Shown: piece by piece, positions 60,226 through 64,000 of the stretch
How the letters are laid out: each line of letters opens with the position of its first letter
Numbering within the stretch: position 1 is the first letter of the stretch
NCBI RefSeq assembly: GCF_027409185.1
Contig: NC_084461.1
Span: 233,446,999 to 233,510,998, forward strand
Reading direction: 5' to 3'
Length of the DNA stretch: 64,000 nucleotides
Origin: Cynocephalus volans
Lineage: Eukaryota; Chordata; Mammalia; Dermoptera; Cynocephalidae
Made by a program: the position numbers and the translations under genes
The notes under the pieces: model-generated
The model's input: only the letters and a program-made list of their open reading frames with translations
The model's database searches: none
What the model was told of the DNA's origin: nothing

Positions 60226-62129
60226 AAAATTATACCTGCACATAATCTAAGAATCAACTATTACAAAACCTGTGTTGAGAAAAGCAGCAGATGCTAGCCC
60301 CTAGGTCAGGCCTTCCCCTTTCCAGGGGACACTTTCAACTTCTAGCCAACTCTTTTGATGTTTACACCCAAATATCTCTTAGAAATTTCTGCATATAACA
60401 TTCCTGTATTAATCACCCTCTCATACTTGTCCTTTCCCATCTCTCCACCCTCTTAATAAACTGCAGCACTGGCTGGAGTTACTTTCAGAGCTGACATTAT
60501 AACGACCATGTAAGCCATCGGAGTGAGCCATGTAAACCTTGATTATTCCTCTTTTCCTATTCAACTTTTTGTTTTCTCTGAAGTTAATAATTCGTATTGA
60601 ATGCATCAATATTCAATGACAGTTGTCTAAATCTACTCTCAATAAGTAAGGTCTTTCACATCAGAAGTTCTATTTCTATTTCTTCTTCCAGAAGAAATCC
60701 TTCCCAGAGCCTTCTGAGCTGCTTCAATCTGGATTAGTGCACAGAATTCTCTTTAACTCTTTTGGGATAGAGCCTTCAGGAGACCCAGTCTTTGCTCACT
60801 GAAGAAAAGGTAAGTTTTTCAGACCCAATATGTCTGCAAATATCTTTATATTTTATATATTATATCAAATATTTAATGAGTTTGGCGGTGTGTGGAATTC
60901 TAAGCTGGTCATCAATCCCACTGAGAATGACGCAGGCACTGCTCCACCGTCTTCTATATTCTGGTATATTAAGAAGCCCCAAACCAGTCCAGTTCCTGAT
61001 CTTTGTATGTGACCTGCCTGTCTCTCTCTGTAAGGTTCAGGATCATCCCTTTCTCCCCAGCATACTGAAATTTCAGAGTGCTGGTCTGGGTCTATTTCCA
61101 TCCACTTGGCTCAGCACTGCGTGTGGGACCTTCCAATATCAAAGCCTCATTCTGCTCTAGTAACAGAAGGTTCCTTCTCTAGGGAACCGTCTACTCTAGA
61201 AAATTTTTTCCTTGATGAGTTTTCCACTTGCTTTCTTCTCTGTCCTCCCTTTCTCTAGTTCCTATTGATAGATGTGGGAGCCTTGGCTGATCCTTTAATT
61301 TTCCTACCTTTTCTGCCCTGTTGTCCATCTCTTCACCTTTTTGCTCTATTTTCTGGAAGACTCTCTCAACTTTATATTCCAACAATTCTGATATTTTTGC
61401 TCTGTCCTTATTTTTTAATTTTTAATAACTGTTTTCTAACTGTTCCTTGTTTACAGTATCCTGTTCTTATTTCATAGATACAATATTTCTCTTCTCTCTG
61501 AAGAAATGTCTGATTTTTTTCAAAATGTTCTTTTCTCTAAACAGACTTTCTTTCAAGTTGTTCTTTTTTCTATTAGTTTTGCTTTCTTTCATGTTAGGCA
61601 TCTTCTTCAGATATCTAGTAATTCTTGGTAATCCTCACAATTAAGAGTAAATGACTAAGGAACTAGCCGGAAGCTCTGATTCCTTGGGCAGGTAAGTTTC
61701 TATCTAGGGTGATATGGCCGGGCCATTTGTTAGGAAGTTTCTGTTGTCATCACTGTTTGTTTTTTTCCTTTGTAGGGTGCTTAGATTCCCCAGTCAGTTT
61801 TCTTTTAATCTGTAAGGGCCTCGCTGTCAGCATTCTAGAAATCTTAAGGGGTTAGAAGACCGGGGAATGCCAGGAGTCTCACTATTAACCCCCCAAAATA
61901 CCTGGAGTCTCCTACGCTCTTGCTTTTTCCTTCTGCAGAGTAAATTTTCAATGTCTAGCTAAACTGGGAGAATCAGTCACCAGTTTCATGAAGGAAAGCA
62001 ATCTAAGTATATAACCACATCAACTGCTTTCAAACTATTCTTATGGTTAGTAACCACTTATGCTCACCTTTCCCCTCCCCTCCCCCCACCCCCACCCCCC
62101 CAAAAAATCTGGTGCCATCAATTTCTATA

Positions 62130-62423
62130 TTTATTTATTTATTTATTTGTTTGTTTATTTGTTTATTTTTATTTTTTATTCTTTTATTTATTCTTTTATT
62201 TTTTATATTTATTTATATATTTATATATTTATTTATTTTATTTATTTTTATTTTATTTTATTTTATTTATTTTATTTATTTGTTTGTTTGTTTGTTTGTT
62301 TATTTAATTTGTTCATTTGTTTATTTATTTATTTATTTAGACGGTTGGCCAGTATGGGGGTCCAAACCCTTGCCCTTGGTGATATGACACTGCACTCTAA
62401 CCAACTAAGCTAACCAGCCAGCC
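62130..62423 (-). mobile_element. t-SINE with about 200-bp expanded TAAA tail
   Basis: The tRNA-like body is at about 62340-62423 on the minus strand (GGCTGGCTGGTTAGC at its start). The tail has expanded to roughly 200 bp of TTTA/TTTG/TTTTA repeats on the plus strand (62130-62339). Imperfect duplications CAATTTCTATA (62119-62129) and CAATTGCTACA (62424-62434) flank the whole. Tyrosine/isoleucine/phenylalanine-rich open frames here are artefacts of the repeat. Confidence 0.85.
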
Positions 62424-63564
62424 CAATTGCTACATTTTAAACTGGGTCACTCATCCATCTAGTCTTAGCTTGCAAAATTGTTCTTACTGTTTTCTTTCCC
62501 ATTCTCCTCATCCTTATGGATTGACTCCTTTTTAAAAACTCCCTTTATCTTAACTTATGTGCAGTTTTAGGAGAAAGTAAAATTAAGCGCGTCTACTTCA
62601 TTCACCATTTTTACTCAGAAGAACTCCGGGAAGATTTCAAAATATTTTTAGTTGCCACCTTTTTATTTAGCAAAGTAAGAAAATCAGTATACTATCACCA
62701 TAAAAAATAAAGGCCAAAAGAGACTTTGCACATTTAATTAAGGTTACTAATCAACTGATCTTAAAATAGGGGGATTTTCTGAGGGGGTCCAATGTAAATT
62801 ACATGAGCCCTGAAGAGCAGAGCTTTCTCCCAGCTGAGGACAGAAGAAGTCAGTGAGATTCCAAGCATGAGAAGGATCTGATGCACTACAGCTGGATCTG
62901 AGATAGAGGGGCCACATGCAAGGACAAGAAACAGGCTCTAAGAGTTCAGGGTAACCTTGACTAACAGGAAGGAAACAGAGACCTCAGTCCTACAACAGCA
63001 AGGAACTGAATTCTGCCAACACCCCTTGGAGTGGATTCTTCCCCAGAACCTTCAGAAAGGAACACAGCCCTGCTGACCACCTTCATTTGGGCCTTGTGAG
63101 ACCCTAAGCGGAGAACCATTTGAACTATGCTGTACTTGAACTTCTGACCTACAAAAATTATATAAAAAAATATATGCTGCTTTAAGGAGGAGGGAGATCA
63201 CAACCCAGAACAAAGACTGGATCCTTAAATTAAAACGTTTAGGTTTACGGAACAGCTCATTACCTCGCCCATCTCCAGATAACCTCTGTCAAAACATCAT
63301 TGTCACCAACTGGCACCCTCTGAAGAACTAACTGTTTGCATGCCTCCATTCCAGATCAAATTCTGGCCAGTGCTCGACTGTCCCACACCCAAGAGAGTCA
63401 GGCCCCTTGCTCCTCCAGCAGGGACCTGCAGGGCAGGGAGGACAGCTATCTGCACACCCTTCTGCCAGGTCTCCTCTGCCTCCAGTTCTTTAGCATCTCC
63501 TAATTCTGACTTGCCCTTTTTGGATAATGTCTGTTTGAAAATGGGGTACTGACTCCCTGCGTCA

Positions 63565-63825
63565 GATAACACCTGGCTTTTCAGTGTGGTCGAAGGACCA
63601 AGAACATGATCTTCCTGGAAATGCAGAATCTCAATCTCCCTCAGTGTTGGCTGGTTAGCTCAGTTGATTAGAGTACGGGGTTATGTCAAGAGTTCACATC
63701 CCTTACATGCCAGCTGCAAAACAAAACAAAAAAAGTTAAAAAAAAAAAAAAAAAAAAACTCAATCCCCCTCAATCTGCATTTTAACAAGATCCTGAAATA
63801 AGAAGACTAACATTTGAGAAGCTAT
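63565..63825 (-). mobile_element. MER5A split by a t-SINE
   Basis: Antisense MER5A: TTCAGTGTGGTCGAAGGACC and GAAATGCAGAATCTCAATCT, then, after the SINE, CAATCTGCATTTTAACAAG and ACATTTGAGAAGC. Confidence 0.8.
63645..63758 (+). mobile_element. t-SINE monomer nested in MER5A
   Basis: The body reads GGCTGGTTAGCTCAGTTGAT and the tail is long and A-rich. Target-site duplications CTCAATCTCCCTCA (63631-63644) and CTCAATCCCCCTCA (63759-63772) differ by one base. It splits a MER5A element. Confidence 0.88.
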
Positions 63826-64000
63826 ACAGATATATATTCCTGATACAGATATACAAATGAGGAGGGGAAGAGAGGCAGGAGAAAGAAAGTGGGGAGAGCG
63901 GGGAAGGGAGAGAGAGAGAGACCTGAAAAGAAGAAGCCAGAGGACAATGGAGAAAAGTGAACTGAGTTTTAGGAAATCCAAGCTGAAACCACTGCCTGGC

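Larger units (their letters stand above)
54935..64000 (-). other. TSPAN14: Probable TSPAN14 first intron
   Basis: The acceptor at 54935-54936 shows that transcription begins further upstream. No CpG island or promoter-like region is seen before the window ends, so this stretch is most likely intron. It is AT-rich, with MER5A, L1, MIR and t-SINE remains. Confidence 0.65.

Noticed and set aside
62043-62413. Hydrophobic, membrane-like open frames (F/I/Y/L-rich)
   Set aside because: Translation of a TTTA-type repeat tail of a t-SINE, not a membrane protein.

Overview
This is mammalian nuclear DNA holding parts of two protein-coding genes, both on the minus strand, and many old transposon remains. 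The repeat content suggests a colugo (Dermoptera, e.g. Galeopterus). The only lineage-specific SINEs I see are short elements with nothing but a tRNA-Ile-like body and an A-rich tail, some 1.5-mer or 5'-truncated. This matches what is known of the colugo-specific t-SINE/CYN family. I see no Alu, B1/B2, Can-SINE, bovid or horseshoe-bat SINEs. The species call is inference; 'placental mammal' is certain.

Layout, following minus-strand transcription from high to low coordinates. (1) 54935-64000 lies upstream of the TSPAN14 start-codon exon and is probably its first intron; the promoter is outside the window. (2) 54934-28673 carries all eight coding exons of TSPAN14, with canonical splice sites and an intact 270-residue frame. 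A probable 3' UTR continues to a poly(A) signal at 26256-26261. (3) 26255-14423 is intergenic and includes a CpG island at about 15.85-16.99 kb. (4) 14422-14231 holds the first coding exon of SH2D4B. (5) 14230-1 is the start of the long first intron of SH2D4B. Human chromosome 10q23 has the same order and relative orientation (TSPAN14 then SH2D4B).

TSPAN14 is a TspanC8 tetraspanin; this group binds the protease ADAM10 and controls its exit from the ER and its substrate choice. SH2D4B is an SH2 adaptor of the SH2D4A/B family. Nothing suggests that the two genes work together; they are simply syntenic neighbours.

The rest is mostly fossil repeats: L1 (ORF1, ORF2 and 3'-end pieces), L2, MIR, MaLR/ERVL solitary LTRs, hAT elements (MER5A and others), a Tigger-related MER2, seven confident t-SINEs plus one doubtful fragment, a minisatellite and several microsatellites. 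Repeat family names come from remembered consensus features, so boundaries are approximate unless a target-site duplication is given. I found no previously undescribed biological system. The most interesting signals are the t-SINE structural variants, a four-copy G-tract array next to a TSPAN14 5' splice site, an inverted LTR pair inside a TSPAN14 intron, and the CpG island with no assigned first exon.
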